In this document: positions 1 through 8,629 of the stretch, in pieces
How the letters are laid out: every line of letters starts with the position of its first letter
Numbering within the stretch: the first letter of the stretch is position 1
From: Terriglobales bacterium
Lineage (GTDB): Bacteria; Acidobacteriota; Terriglobia; Terriglobales; Acidobacteriaceae
DNA length: 34,396 nucleotides
Direction: 5' to 3'
Assembly: GCA_025451215.1 (NCBI GenBank)
Contig: JANWKU010000025.1
Location: 1-34,396, forward strand
The notes under the pieces: model-generated
What the model saw: only the letters and a program-made list of their open reading frames with translations
Database searches by the model: none
Told to the model about the DNA's origin: nothing
Translations under genes and position numbers: made by a program

Positions 1-118
1 CCAGCGGCGCGGGAAACACGTAAGAAGGCCAAATTTTAAGTTTGGCGAGCAATGCCCAAATCCCCAGAAGCACCGCATAAAAAATCATATGCTTCCCGAT
101 TTTTTTTACGCTTTTCAT
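1..118 (-). CDS. ABC transporter permease, SsuC/TauC-like (partial, N-terminus only)
   Basis: Only the first 39 codons are inside the window; the gene runs off the left edge. The visible part has a short basic N-terminus (MKSVKKIGKH) followed by a hydrophobic stretch and the sequence WPSYVFPAP, which resembles the start of permeases of the nitrate/sulfonate/taurine ABC family (first membrane helix, then a P-x-P segment). The ATG overlaps the TGA of the ATPase gene by 4 bp (ATGA), so translation is probably coupled. Its role as the membrane channel of the importer is inferred mainly from position behind the binding protein and ATPase. Confidence 0.75.
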   Translation of the reverse strand, partial: MKSVKKIGKHMIFYAVLLGIWALLAKLKIWPSYVFPAPL

Positions 119-1035
119 ACCTGCACGCCTTCGTATTCAGCCGCGATGGATTTGTTGATCTCTTCGCGCAAATCATCCAGAATCTCGCGCGCTGCAAGCG
201 CCACCGACGGATCCTCCAAATGGCGAGGCCGCGGCAGATTAACAGCGTATTCTCTCTTCACGCGTCCGGGCCGAAAGGTAAGGAGCGCCACACGGTCGCC
301 CAACCGGATCGCTTCACGGACATTGTGCGTCACGAAAATGATTGTGCAGCCGGTCTCCGCCCAAATACGCTCCAGCTCGTCATGCAACAGATCGCGAGTT
401 TGCGCGTCAAGCGCAGCGAAAGGTTCATCCATCAGCAGAACGTCCGGCTCGGTGGCCAGCGCCCGGGCCAAAGCCACCCGCTGGCGCATACCTCCAGAAA
501 GCTGATGGGTATAGCTGTCTTTGAATTTGGACAAATGCACCAGCCGCAAATAGTGCTGCACACGCTCACGGCGCTCGGCTTTGGGAACTCCTTTCATTTT
601 CATGCCAAACTCGATGTTTTCTCCCACCTTCAACCAGGGGAATAATCCGAGTTCCTGAAAAATGAGAATGCGGTCCGTTCCCGGCCCATCCACCAGATGG
701 TCATCCACCAGCACGGTTCCCGTGCTCGGTTGATGCAACCCGGCGATCAAATGCAACAGCGTGGACTTGCCGCAACCCGAAGGTCCGACGATGCAGAGAA
801 ATTCGCCCGGAGAAACCTTTAGATTGATGTCATCCAAGGCTAACAGCCGGGAACCATTGCCAGTTTTGTACTGAAGTGAAATCCCTTTCAGCGACACCTT
901 CGCCGTATCGGTCGGATTCACGCGCAAGGGCGCGACGGTGGGAGCAGCTCCCGCCTTCCAACGGCCGCCAGCGTCCACTCGCAATTGCAGTTTGCGAGTT
1001 TCTGGTAGCAATGGGTTTGTAAAATTCACCGTCAT
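115..1035 (-). CDS. ABC transporter ATP-binding protein, SsuB/TauB-like
   Basis: This is the cytoplasmic ATPase that would energise uptake of an organosulfur (sulfonate/taurine-type) or similar small anion. It has 306 residues. Walker A GPSGCGKS is at about 84-91, the Q-loop at Q127, the LSGGM signature at about 179-183, Walker B VLLMDE at about 199-204 and the H-loop histidine at about 237. The ABC fold starts near residue 46, so there is an N-terminal extension of about 45 residues of unknown role. The ATG overlaps the binding-protein stop by 4 bp (ATGA) and the gene's own stop overlaps the permease ATG the same way, so the cassette is translationally coupled. The family (nitrate/sulfonate/bicarbonate importers) is clear; the exact substrate is not. 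Confidence 0.9.
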   Translation of the reverse strand: MTVNFTNPLLPETRKLQLRVDAGGRWKAGAAPTVAPLRVNPTDTAKVSLKGISLQYKTGNGSRLLALDDINLKVSPGEFLCIVGPSGCGKSTLLHLIAGLHQPSTGTVLVDDHLVDGPGTDRILIFQELGLFPWLKVGENIEFGMKMKGVPKAERRERVQHYLRLVHLSKFKDSYTHQLSGGMRQRVALARALATEPDVLLMDEPFAALDAQTRDLLHDELERIWAETGCTIIFVTHNVREAIRLGDRVALLTFRPGRVKREYAVNLPRPRHLEDPSVALAAREILDDLREEINKSIAAEYEGVQV

Positions 1036-2039
1036 TGAATCGCTTTTTTACCCTTCTCCTTCAATACTTCGTTCAGGAGCGTTAAATCGTAGATCTTCGA
1101 TAAGTCCGGTTGTTGTTTGCCGAGAAACCCGAGTTGGAAAGCAGACCGAGCGGACGTGAGCAGCGTATCGCGCAAAGGATCATAGGTGACCGACATGCGG
1201 GCGAAAGCATCGTTCAACACTGCGGGATTCAATGCCTTGCCGGTCTCTTTTTGAATTTGCTGATTGATTAGCTTTTTGGATTCAGTCAGGTTGCCGTTAA
1301 TCCAATCAGTAAGCTCAACGTGGGCACGAATCCAGTTTTTTACCAGATCCGGGTGCGCATGCAGAAACTTCGTGCTGACGATTAAATTGGTAATCACAAA
1401 TTGACCGTGCGGCCACAGGTCGCGTTCGTCCAGAAAAATCCTTCCATTCCCTTCGCGCACCAGGCGCGTTGCCCAAGGCTCCGGCGCCCACGCAGCGTCG
1501 AGCTGCTTGCTGAGGAAAAGCGTCAGCTGATCAGGATTGGCAATCGGCAGGACTTGCACGTCGCCACCCTTGTCTGTTGTCTTGAGTCCATGCGCTTGAA
1601 GCCATGCTCGCAGCGCAATGTCCTGGGTGTTCCCCAACTGTGGCGACGCGACTTTTTTCCCGTGAAAATCTTCGGGCTTCTGGATGCCGGAGTCATTCCG
1701 CACCACCAGCGAAACGCCGCCGCTGGCCGCGCCCGCAACAATCCGCAACGCTTCGCCCTGCGAACGGACATATCCGGTGATGGAAGGATTGGGTCCGATA
1801 TAGGCCATATCAATAGCCCCGGCAAAGAGAGCCTCAATGGCTGAAGGTCCCGCGTTAAAAGTTGTCCATTCGATTTTCACATTCGGACCAAGCTGTTTTT
1901 CAAACCATCCATTTGCCTTGCCCACCATCGCCTGCGGATGGGTTATGTTCGGGAAAGCGCCTACCCGAATGACCGTCTGCGCCCATGCGGAGACAGAAAT
2001 CACCACCGCACCCAGTACGAGAATGAATCGTTTACGCAT
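1032..2039 (-). CDS. ABC transporter substrate-binding protein, aliphatic sulfonate (SsuA) type
   Basis: This is the periplasmic binding protein of the importer, 335 residues from the chosen start. The start at MRKRF is preferred because it gives a clean signal peptide (basic n-region, hydrophobic LVLGAVVISVSA, cleavage after AWAQ) and follows a strong GGGGGA ribosome binding site about 5 nt upstream. An upstream in-frame start would add 17 residues that spoil the signal peptide. The mature protein shows the SsuA/NrtA-like pattern: IRVGAFPNITHPQAMV at the beginning, then YIGPNPSITGY and VASPQLGNTQDIALRAWL. The start lies 8 bp inside the end of the Rrf2 gene. The substrate is inferred to be a sulfonate or sulfate ester; a nitrate or pyrimidine-precursor ligand is not excluded. 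Confidence 0.88.
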   Translation of the reverse strand: MRKRFILVLGAVVISVSAWAQTVIRVGAFPNITHPQAMVGKANGWFEKQLGPNVKIEWTTFNAGPSAIEALFAGAIDMAYIGPNPSITGYVRSQGEALRIVAGAASGGVSLVVRNDSGIQKPEDFHGKKVASPQLGNTQDIALRAWLQAHGLKTTDKGGDVQVLPIANPDQLTLFLSKQLDAAWAPEPWATRLVREGNGRIFLDERDLWPHGQFVITNLIVSTKFLHAHPDLVKNWIRAHVELTDWINGNLTESKKLINQQIQKETGKALNPAVLNDAFARMSVTYDPLRDTLLTSARSAFQLGFLGKQQPDLSKIYDLTLLNEVLKEKGKKAIQ

Positions 2040-2544
2040 CTTTCCCCCGGTTGCCGTGCACAACCATGGGAAGAATGGCGGCGGCTTCATGAGACTTTTT
2101 TCCGCGGCCTCGGCCTTGTTTCGCAGCCGACCCTGTTTTTTGGACGGAAATATCGGCCAAACTCGTATTGTCGAGGATGCGCACGGCGGAATTCCTCACA
2201 TCGAGAAACACCTGATAAAGAGCGCTGTGCTCCACATCACGATCAATCAGGCCGCGTAACTGTTCGGCATCGCCGAAGGGTGCCAGGGGGCCATCCACCA
2301 AACGAATAATTTCGCTCAGATGAATTTCGCTGGGAGCTCGCCGCAGCTGATACCCTCCCTTTGCGCCGCGGACGCTCTCAACAATGCGCGCGTTTTTCAA
2401 CTCCAACAAAATGAGTTCCAGGAATTTTTCCGGCAGGCCCTCTTCATAGGCGATATCACGAATGCGAATCGCGCCCTGGTTGTAGTGACGCGAGAGCATC
2501 ATGAGCGCCTGCAGCGCATACAGACCTTTTTGAGAGATCTTCAT
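2032..2544 (-). CDS. Rrf2-family transcriptional regulator (CymR-like, no cysteines)
   Basis: This is a winged-helix regulator of 170 residues. Residues 1-80 hold the Rrf2 DNA-binding domain, with the hallmark KGGYQLRRAPSEIHLSEIIRLVDG. A dimerisation helix follows (ALYQVFLDVRNSAVRILDNTSLADI) and then a basic, low-complexity tail of about 35 residues. There is no cysteine anywhere, so it cannot hold the Fe-S cluster of IscR, RirA or NsrR. That leaves a CymR-like or other cluster-free role, which fits its coupling to a sulfonate-type importer: its last codons overlap the binding-protein gene by 8 bp. The ATG at MKISQKG is chosen because the family starts there. It lacks a ribosome binding site and lies just downstream of a -10-like box, so the mRNA may be leaderless. 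Autoregulation through the adjacent 29-bp dyad is likely. Confidence 0.88.
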   Translation of the reverse strand: MKISQKGLYALQALMMLSRHYNQGAIRIRDIAYEEGLPEKFLELILLELKNARIVESVRGAKGGYQLRRAPSEIHLSEIIRLVDGPLAPFGDAEQLRGLIDRDVEHSALYQVFLDVRNSAVRILDNTSLADISVQKTGSAAKQGRGRGKKSHEAAAILPMVVHGNRGKDA

Positions 2545-2551
2545 GGAAGGC

Positions 2552-2560
2552 ATTATGCCA
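2552..2560 (-). promoter_or_regulatory. Extended -10 box of rrf2-ssu operon
   Basis: Minus strand TGG-CATAAT fits a TGn-extended -10 (one mismatch to TATAAT). It ends 7 nt before the rrf2 ATG, so transcription would start at or next to the start codon. No convincing -35 is present; the region where it should be is the operator dyad. Confidence 0.5.
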
Positions 2561-2588
2561 TAAAGTCTATTAATATAATAGACTTTAT
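2560..2588 (-). promoter_or_regulatory. 29-bp perfect dyad, probable Rrf2 autoregulatory operator
   Basis: The arms ATAAAGTCTATTA (2560-2572) and TAATAGACTTTAT (2576-2588) are exact reverse complements separated by ATA. The size and AT-rich dyad symmetry match what Rrf2-family dimers bind. On the minus strand it covers 16-44 nt upstream of the rrf2 ATG and abuts the -10-like box TGGCATAAT, so a bound dimer would cover the promoter. I saw no second copy in the window. Confidence 0.8.
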
Positions 2589-2669
2589 TTACAATCGAGC
2601 AGATCGAAAATCCTGATAAGCCCAAGGACATGGCGATGGCAGGAACTGCGAGGATGGTAAGCCCGCCGA

Positions 2670-2720
2670 GCCAACGCCGGGGTTAGGTGAGGGTATTAGG
2701 TTGCTGTGTTAGGCGTTGGC
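2670..2720 (-). terminator. 9-bp inverted repeat across the secA stop codon, weak terminator candidate
   Basis: GCCAACGCC (2670-2678) and GGCGTTGGC (2712-2720) are perfect reverse complements with a 33-nt loop that includes the secA TAA. The stem is GC-rich, but the loop is long and no T-run follows on the minus strand, so a factor-independent terminator is doubtful. It could equally protect the mRNA 3' end. Confidence 0.3.
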
Positions 2721-5666
2721 ACCGCAGCATTTCTTGTATTTCTTTCCCGAGCCACAGGGGCAAGAATCATTCCGCCCGACTTTGGCCGCTGAGCGGACCA
2801 CTTGCTGCACTGGTTCGCGCTCTCCCGCCCCGGCCATGCGCGCGTGTTCAAGCTCTCGCTTTTTCTTACGCTGGAAGGCTTCTTCAATTTCATCCACCGA
2901 CGTTTCCACATGCCGCGGACGATGTCCATTTCCTGACGGCCCACCATCCTCCCCAGCCGCAATGGTGCGTTCCGGAGGCCTCTCGATAATCTGCATCAGG
3001 TACAAATAGCGGACGGCATCTTCCTGGAAGCGCTGCATCATCGCTTCAAACATGTCGAACGATTCCCGTTTGTATTCCACCAGCGGGTCATGCTGACCAT
3101 ATCCGCGAAGGCCAATTCCCTCTTTCAGGTGGTCCATCCCCAAAAGATGGTCCTTCCACTGCGAATCCAGCACGCTCAACATGATCATGCGCTCGTGGTA
3201 ACGCATGGCGTCAGCGCCAATCACCTTTTCTTTGCTCTCGTAGCGCTCCTGCAATTTGGTGAAGATCGCATCGCCCAACTCTTGCCGGTTCAAAGTCTCG
3301 GCTTTTACGCCTTCCGCCAGGATGTCCACACCAAACCGGCCGGAGATGGCGTCTTTTAGTCCTTTAATGTCCCAATCATCGGCATGAACTTTGACGGGAC
3401 AAAACTGGTCCATCAAACCGCTTAGAATGCCAGCAACGTAATCCTCAAGAATCAGATCCTTCTGATCCAAACCTTCAAGCAAGCGGTGGCGAAGCCCATA
3501 CACCGCTTCGCGCTGTTTGTTCATTACATCGTCATACTCGAGTAAATGTTTTCGCGAGTCAAAATGCTGCCCCTCGACCGTCTCCTGCGCCTTTTCAATG
3601 CGGCGGGAGATTAGCCGCGATTCAATGGGAACGCCTTCTTCCATTCCCAACCTTTGCAGCAGCGTCGAAACCCATTCCTTTGCGAAGATGCGCATCAAAT
3701 CATCTTCTAGCGAAAGGTAAAAGCGAGAAGAACCGGGATCGCCCTGCCGGCCGGCGCGTCCACGGAGCTGATTATCAATACGCCGTGACTCGTGGCGCTC
3801 GGTACCCAGAATATGAAGCCCGCCAACAGCGATGACTTCATCATGCTCTACACTTGTGGCTGCGTTGTGGCGGTTAAAAATTTCAGTCCATTGCTCGGTC
3901 GGGACTACGTACTCGCTTCCCGCGTAGTACCAAACCGTGCTCTTGGTCTCATCCACGTTAATTTGAATCTGACCCTGGGCTGCTCGCAAAGGCTGGGCCA
4001 AACCCTTCTTCACACACTCCTGCTTGGCCATGAATTCCGCATTGCCGCCCAGCAAAATATCGGTTCCGCGGCCCGCCATGTTGGTGGCGATCGTCACCAT
4101 GTTTTTTCGCCCGGCTTGAGCGACAATCTCAGCCTCTTTTTCATGCTGCTTCGCGTTTAATACCCAATGTTTCACGCCCTTCTTCTTCAATAACTCAGAC
4201 AACCGCTCTGATTTTTCAATGGACGTAGTGCCAACCAGCACCGGTTGGCCTGCCGCATTCAGCTTCTGAATTTCATCCGCAGCCGCGTAATACTTTTCCT
4301 TCTCGGTGCGGAATACAACGTCGGGATTTTCTTTGCGCAACAACTGCCGATTAGTTGGAATTACCAAAACGTTGAGGTTATAAATTTTCCCAAACTCCGC
4401 CGCTTCAGTTTCCGCCGTTCCGGTCATACCCGCGAGTTTCTTATACATGCGGAAATAGTTCTGGAAGGTAATGGTAGCCAGCGTCTGGTTTTCCCGTTCA
4501 ATCTTGACGCCTTCTTTCGCCTCCACCGCCTGATGCAGTCCATCCGACCAGCGCCGGCCTGGCATCAAGCGTCCGGTAAATTCATCCACGATGATGACTT
4601 CCCCGTCCTTCACGACGTATTCCACGTCGCGGTGATACAGGGAATGAGCTTTGACCCCCGTCTCTACGTGGTGCTTCAAGTCCCAGTTTTCAGGGTCGGC
4701 AATATTTCCAATTCCCAGGAGTTGTTCAACTTTCTCCCATCCCGGGTCGGTAATGGTGATGGTGCGGCGTTTTTCATCAATGGCGAAATCGCCCGTCCAT
4801 GTGCTGGCCTCTCCCGGAGGCCCTTCAATCTCTTCGCCTAGCTCCAGCTTCGGAATAATCTTGTCCACCTTGGCGTATTTGTCCGTGGACTCCTCGCTAG
4901 CACCGGAAATAATGAGCGGGGTTCGGGCTTCGTCAATCAGGATGGAGTCAACTTCGTCCACAATGGAAAAGTTATGCAAGCGCTGCACGCAATCTTTCAA
5001 GTCAAACTTCATGTTGTCGCGCAGATAGTCGAAGCCGAACTCGTTATTGGTTCCGTAGGTGACGTCTGCCGCGTAGGCTTCGCGGCGTTGCTGGTCGTCC
5101 AGGTCGTGCACAATAACCCCAACCGTCAGGCCGAGGAAGCGGTACAGCTTGCCCATCCATTCAGAATCGCGCTTTGCCAGGTAGTCGTTGACGGTGATGA
5201 CATGCACGCCGCGCCCGCTGAGGGCATTCAGATATACCGGAAGCGTAGCGACCAGCGTTTTTCCCTCGCCGGTCTTCATTTCCGCAATGGTTCCGCTATG
5301 CAGCACCATGCCGCCAATCAGTTGCACGTCGAAGTGCCGCATATTCAATACACGGCGCCCAGCCTCGCGGACCACTGCAAAGGCCTCCTCCAGGATGTCA
5401 TCCAATACATCCTTCAAAGCGCTTAGACGCTCTTCTTCAATCTGTTTTTCGCGGTCGGCATCGGCGTCCTTTGGAGCTTCGGGCACCTTAGCAAGTTTTT
5501 CCTGGATGCGGCGACGGAACTCATCTGTTTTGGCGCGCAATTGCTCGTCGCTGAGTTTTTGGACCTCGGGCTCAAGCGCATTAATGGCTTGCACCCGGGG
5601 CATCAGGCGCTTTACTTCCCGCTCGTTACTGGTGCCAAAAATCTTGGCTGCAATGTTTTGAATCAA
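2709..5666 (-). CDS. secA: Preprotein translocase ATPase SecA
   Basis: SecA is the motor that pushes unfolded preproteins through SecYEG at the inner membrane. The protein has 985 residues against about 900 in E. coli. Walker A TGEGKT is at about 132-137 and DEVD at about 237-240. The second nucleotide-binding fold carries [14 protein letters not shown] and later [17 protein letters not shown]. The C-terminal SEC-C zinc motif [13 protein letters not shown] is intact. The extra length comes largely from a segment near residues 260-310 and another between the NAEF motif and [17 protein letters not shown]. The start codon is TTG, supported by an AGGA ribosome binding site 6 nt upstream and by alignment of [16 protein letters not shown] with the usual SecA N-terminus. 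It stands alone, divergent from the acyltransferase fusion. Confidence 0.97.
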   Translation of the reverse strand: MIQNIAAKIFGTSNEREVKRLMPRVQAINALEPEVQKLSDEQLRAKTDEFRRRIQEKLAKVPEAPKDADADREKQIEEERLSALKDVLDDILEEAFAVVREAGRRVLNMRHFDVQLIGGMVLHSGTIAEMKTGEGKTLVATLPVYLNALSGRGVHVITVNDYLAKRDSEWMGKLYRFLGLTVGVIVHDLDDQQRREAYAADVTYGTNNEFGFDYLRDNMKFDLKDCVQRLHNFSIVDEVDSILIDEARTPLIISGASEESTDKYAKVDKIIPKLELGEEIEGPPGEASTWTGDFAIDEKRRTITITDPGWEKVEQLLGIGNIADPENWDLKHHVETGVKAHSLYHRDVEYVVKDGEVIIVDEFTGRLMPGRRWSDGLHQAVEAKEGVKIERENQTLATITFQNYFRMYKKLAGMTGTAETEAAEFGKIYNLNVLVIPTNRQLLRKENPDVVFRTEKEKYYAAADEIQKLNAAGQPVLVGTTSIEKSERLSELLKKKGVKHWVLNAKQHEKEAEIVAQAGRKNMVTIATNMAGRGTDILLGGNAEFMAKQECVKKGLAQPLRAAQGQIQINVDETKSTVWYYAGSEYVVPTEQWTEIFNRHNAATSVEHDEVIAVGGLHILGTERHESRRIDNQLRGRAGRQGDPGSSRFYLSLEDDLMRIFAKEWVSTLLQRLGMEEGVPIESRLISRRIEKAQETVEGQHFDSRKHLLEYDDVMNKQREAVYGLRHRLLEGLDQKDLILEDYVAGILSGLMDQFCPVKVHADDWDIKGLKDAISGRFGVDILAEGVKAETLNRQELGDAIFTKLQERYESKEKVIGADAMRYHERMIMLSVLDSQWKDHLLGMDHLKEGIGLRGYGQHDPLVEYKRESFDMFEAMMQRFQEDAVRYLYLMQIIERPPERTIAAGEDGGPSGNGHRPRHVETSVDEIEEAFQRKKKRELEHARMAGAGEREPVQQVVRSAAKVGRNDSCPCGSGKKYKKCCGANA

Positions 5667-5764
5667 TCGAAGTCCTTGAAGGGGCGCACTTCACCCGTGT
5701 CTTTAGAAGCCTAGCATATTAGATGCAGCCCGCGGGTGTAAGTCGCGGAGGCTGGTCCCTCGAT

Positions 5765-5782
5765 ACTTCCGAAATTGGAAGT
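5765..5782. promoter_or_regulatory. Small palindrome between secA and the acyltransferase fusion, possible operator
   Basis: ACTTCC and GGAAGT form an 18-bp inverted repeat with a 6-bp AT-rich centre, about 45 bp upstream of the fusion gene's ATG. Size and placement suit a TetR-, GntR- or similar repressor site. No regulator gene is adjacent, so this is only a candidate. Confidence 0.3.
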
Positions 5783-5810
5783 TCTTCAGCAGTTTGAAAT
5801 GCTTTTCAGG

Positions 5811-5816
5811 TATATT
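5811..5816 (+). promoter_or_regulatory. -10-like box just upstream of the acyltransferase fusion
   Basis: TATATT ends 10 nt before the ATG at 5827. A start site about 7 nt downstream would leave a leader of only about 4 nt. There is no clear -35 hexamer at the right distance, so the call rests on the -10 match and the absence of a ribosome binding site. Confidence 0.3.
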
Positions 5817-5826
5817 TTCCCAGCCG

Positions 5827-8616
5827 ATGCCAACTTTTTATAACTGGTTCGTTGAGTGCGCGGAGCGCTGGCCGCAAAACATCGCTTTAGAAATTCAACG
5901 CCGCGAAAGTACGGAAAGCTTTAGCTACGCTGAAACGCGGCAGATGGCGGAGTCCTTGGGCCGCTGGTTAGTGGAAAGCCAGTTCGAGATCGGAACTCGT
6001 TGCGCAATTCTGGCCGCGAACCATCCGCGCTGGGTCGTCACTTTTCTGGGAATCACTGCCTCTGGGTGCACCGCCGTGCCCCTCGATACAGGCTTTCACG
6101 CAGATCAAGTTGCAAAGCTTCTGCAAGACAGTGACGCATCACTGGTATTTTGCGACCAGAAGCACCTCGCACTCGCGGAGGAGGCGACCGGGCATTCAGC
6201 GGTTCGGATCGTGATCATAAATCCGTCCCATGAACCACCCAACGGCGCGGCGCGCGTCCCGTCAGTCAACGTCCAGCACCACTCTTCCTCAGTTCTTTCC
6301 GATCTCGACACTATTTTTGCCGCCGGGCCCCAGAACTTTGTACCGCGCGCAGTGGACCGACAGGCTCTTGCTTCTCTGCTATACACATCAGGGACAACTG
6401 CCGACCCCAAGGGCGTCATGCTCACGCATGACAATTTATTGGCAGAGGTTGAAGGGGTGCGCAGCTGGGCAAGGCTTGGCCCCGATGATGCGATTCTTGG
6501 CGTGCTACCGTTGTTTCATGTGCTCTCCCAAATGGCCAATCTCCTGCTTCCATTGGCGAATGGGGCACGTGCCGTCTATTTGGAGACGCTGAACACAACA
6601 GAATTGATTCGCGCCCTGAGCGAACGCGGCATTACCGCTTTTGCTGTCGTGCCGCAATTTTTTTATTTGATACACGAACGCATTTTTAAGGAAGTAGCTA
6701 AAAAAGGGGCGTTCACGCGCGCCGCGCTTCGCTTCCTAATGAAATTGAATCGCGAATTGCGGCGGCTTGGGATCAATGCAGGGCCGTTGTTCTTCGGCAA
6801 AATCCACCGCATGTTTGGCCGCAAAATGCGCTATTTGGTTACGGGCGGCTCTCGTTTCGACCCACAGATTGGGCATGATTTTTACGCTCTCGGTATTGAT
6901 GTATTGCAGGCCTATGGTCTTACGGAAACCACGGGAGGTGCCTTCGTGAATCCTCCCGATGACAACGTAATTGGATCTGTCGGCAAGCCACTGAAAGGAG
7001 TCGAGGGAACAATTCTTAATCCGCAGCTCCGGGAAAGCGGCCCTCATGTTGGCGAAATCGCGATTCGCGGCGATCTGATTATGAAGGGTTATTGGAATCG
7101 TCCGGACGCAACCGCCGAGGTACTGAAAGATGGTTGGCTGCATACCGGCGATCTCGGCTACTTCGACGATCACGGAAATCTATTCATTACCGGGCGTCAA
7201 AAAGAAGTCATCGTCCTCAGCAATGGGAAAAATGTTTATCCTGAGGAGATCGAGTCTTACTACCTGAAATCCCCGTACATAAAAGAAATGTGCGTAATGG
7301 GCTTGGAAGCCAAGCCGGGCGATCCCGGCTCGGAGCGGCTGTATGCAGTCGTGGTGCCGAACTTCGATGCTCTCAAAGAACGCAAGATCGTGAATGCGAA
7401 GGAAGTAATTCGCTTCGACATCGAGACCATCTCTTCGAAAATTGCCTCCACTAAGCGGATTGGAAGTTACGAAATCTGGCAGGAAGATTTGCCGCGTACC
7501 ACCACCCGCAAGCTCAAGCGCTTTGAAATTGAAAAGCGAGTTCGTGCCAATCAAGGCAATGTTGGAGACGCGGAAGCAGAAATTTCCGCCGAAAAACCGC
7601 TCTCCGCGGAAGAACACGCATGGCTGGAACAGCCCAGCATTCAGCGTGCACTGATGGTGATTCAATCAACGGCCCGAAAAGTTCCCCCGCGGATTTTGCC
7701 AACCCACAACTTGGAACTCGACCTTGGCCTTGATTCCATGCAGCGCGTGGAAATGCTCGTGGCGCTGGAACAGGAACTCGGCGGAGATGTGGAGGAATCG
7801 CAACTCTCGGGAATCTATACAGTCCGCGAACTCGTGGAGGCCGTGCGGGAAAGCGCCGCAAGCGGGAAACAAATTAACCGCGCAACCTCTGCCGGGTGGG
7901 ACGCAGTGCTGAAAGATGCATCCTCGGATGCCGACTTTCCCGAGATCGCCAATACACGCCCTTTCTCGGAGGCGTTTTGGTTTATCTGCGGCCGCTTTGT
8001 GAAGTTATTTGCGTTGCTTGCCTTTCGACTAAAAATTACCGGCAAGGAAAAATTGCCGAAGAATGGGCCCCTGTTAATCTGTTCCAACCACCAGAGCTAT
8101 CTCGATCCGATCATATTGGCGACCGTGCTGCCGTGGTCGCTTTTTCGCAGAGCTTTCGCGGTGGGGACAAGTGAAATTTTCGGCTCCGGTTTCATGCGAC
8201 GGCTGGCGAGCTGGCTGCGGGTGGTAGTAGTGGATCCTGACGCAAACCTCATTCCCGCCATGCGTGCTGGCGCGTGTGGACTACGGCATGGCGGCGTTCT
8301 AATTCTTTACCCTGAGGGCGAACGAAGTATTGACGGTACGGTCCGTACTTTCAAGAAAGGCGCGGCAATCTTGTCCACGCATCTTCAAATTCCGATCGTC
8401 CCGGTCGCCATTGAAGGCTTTCACGATGCATGGCCACGTACCAAATCATTCCAAAAATTCGCCTCACTCAAAATGGCCTTTGGTGATCCCATCTATCCAC
8501 CGAGCAATACTCAACCCTCGGAAGCCGATTACGAAAAACTTACCGCGGAGTTGAAATCTAAAGTTGTAGATATGTGGGAGCAGCTACGAAGTGATGGACC
8601 CAAAAATCGACGCTGA
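5827..8616 (+). CDS. Fused acyl-activating enzyme, acyl carrier protein and 1-acylglycerol-3-phosphate acyltransferase
   Basis: This three-domain protein has 929 residues. Residues 1 to about 580 are an AMP-forming acyl synthetase: P-loop YTSGTTADPKGVMLTH near 188, QAYGLTETTGG near 360, YWNRPDATAEVLKDGWLHTGDLG near 420 and the C-terminal hinge GRQKEVIVLSNGKNVYPEEIE. Around residue 636 a carrier domain has the phosphopantetheine serine in LGLDSMQRVEML. From about 720 a PlsC-type acyltransferase shows NHQSYLDP (the HX4D catalytic motif), YPEGERS and VPVAIEGFHDAWPR. The inferred route is fatty acid to acyl-adenylate to acyl-ACP to (lyso)phospholipid, as in E. coli Aas but with an internal carrier and the acyltransferase last. 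The ATG at MPTFYNW fits the family; an upstream TTG is less likely. A TATATT box ends 10 nt before the ATG and no ribosome binding site is seen. Confidence 0.9.
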   Translation: MPTFYNWFVECAERWPQNIALEIQRRESTESFSYAETRQMAESLGRWLVESQFEIGTRCAILAANHPRWVVTFLGITASGCTAVPLDTGFHADQVAKLLQDSDASLVFCDQKHLALAEEATGHSAVRIVIINPSHEPPNGAARVPSVNVQHHSSSVLSDLDTIFAAGPQNFVPRAVDRQALASLLYTSGTTADPKGVMLTHDNLLAEVEGVRSWARLGPDDAILGVLPLFHVLSQMANLLLPLANGARAVYLETLNTTELIRALSERGITAFAVVPQFFYLIHERIFKEVAKKGAFTRAALRFLMKLNRELRRLGINAGPLFFGKIHRMFGRKMRYLVTGGSRFDPQIGHDFYALGIDVLQAYGLTETTGGAFVNPPDDNVIGSVGKPLKGVEGTILNPQLRESGPHVGEIAIRGDLIMKGYWNRPDATAEVLKDGWLHTGDLGYFDDHGNLFITGRQKEVIVLSNGKNVYPEEIESYYLKSPYIKEMCVMGLEAKPGDPGSERLYAVVVPNFDALKERKIVNAKEVIRFDIETISSKIASTKRIGSYEIWQEDLPRTTTRKLKRFEIEKRVRANQGNVGDAEAEISAEKPLSAEEHAWLEQPSIQRALMVIQSTARKVPPRILPTHNLELDLGLDSMQRVEMLVALEQELGGDVEESQLSGIYTVRELVEAVRESAASGKQINRATSAGWDAVLKDASSDADFPEIANTRPFSEAFWFICGRFVKLFALLAFRLKITGKEKLPKNGPLLICSNHQSYLDPIILATVLPWSLFRRAFAVGTSEIFGSGFMRRLASWLRVVVVDPDANLIPAMRAGACGLRHGGVLILYPEGERSIDGTVRTFKKGAAILSTHLQIPIVPVAIEGFHDAWPRTKSFQKFASLKMAFGDPIYPPSNTQPSEADYEKLTAELKSKVVDMWEQLRSDGPKNRR

Positions 8617-8629
8617 CTTCCTGAGCAGT

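Noticed and set aside
4245..5661. Several 120-200 codon plus-strand frames opposite secA
   Set aside because: All are shadows of secA; none has a plausible start context or domain.
5794..5826. TTG start 11 codons upstream for the acyltransferase fusion
   Set aside because: No ribosome binding site, and the extra residues precede the conserved N-terminal FYNWFVECAERWP region that normally starts such proteins.
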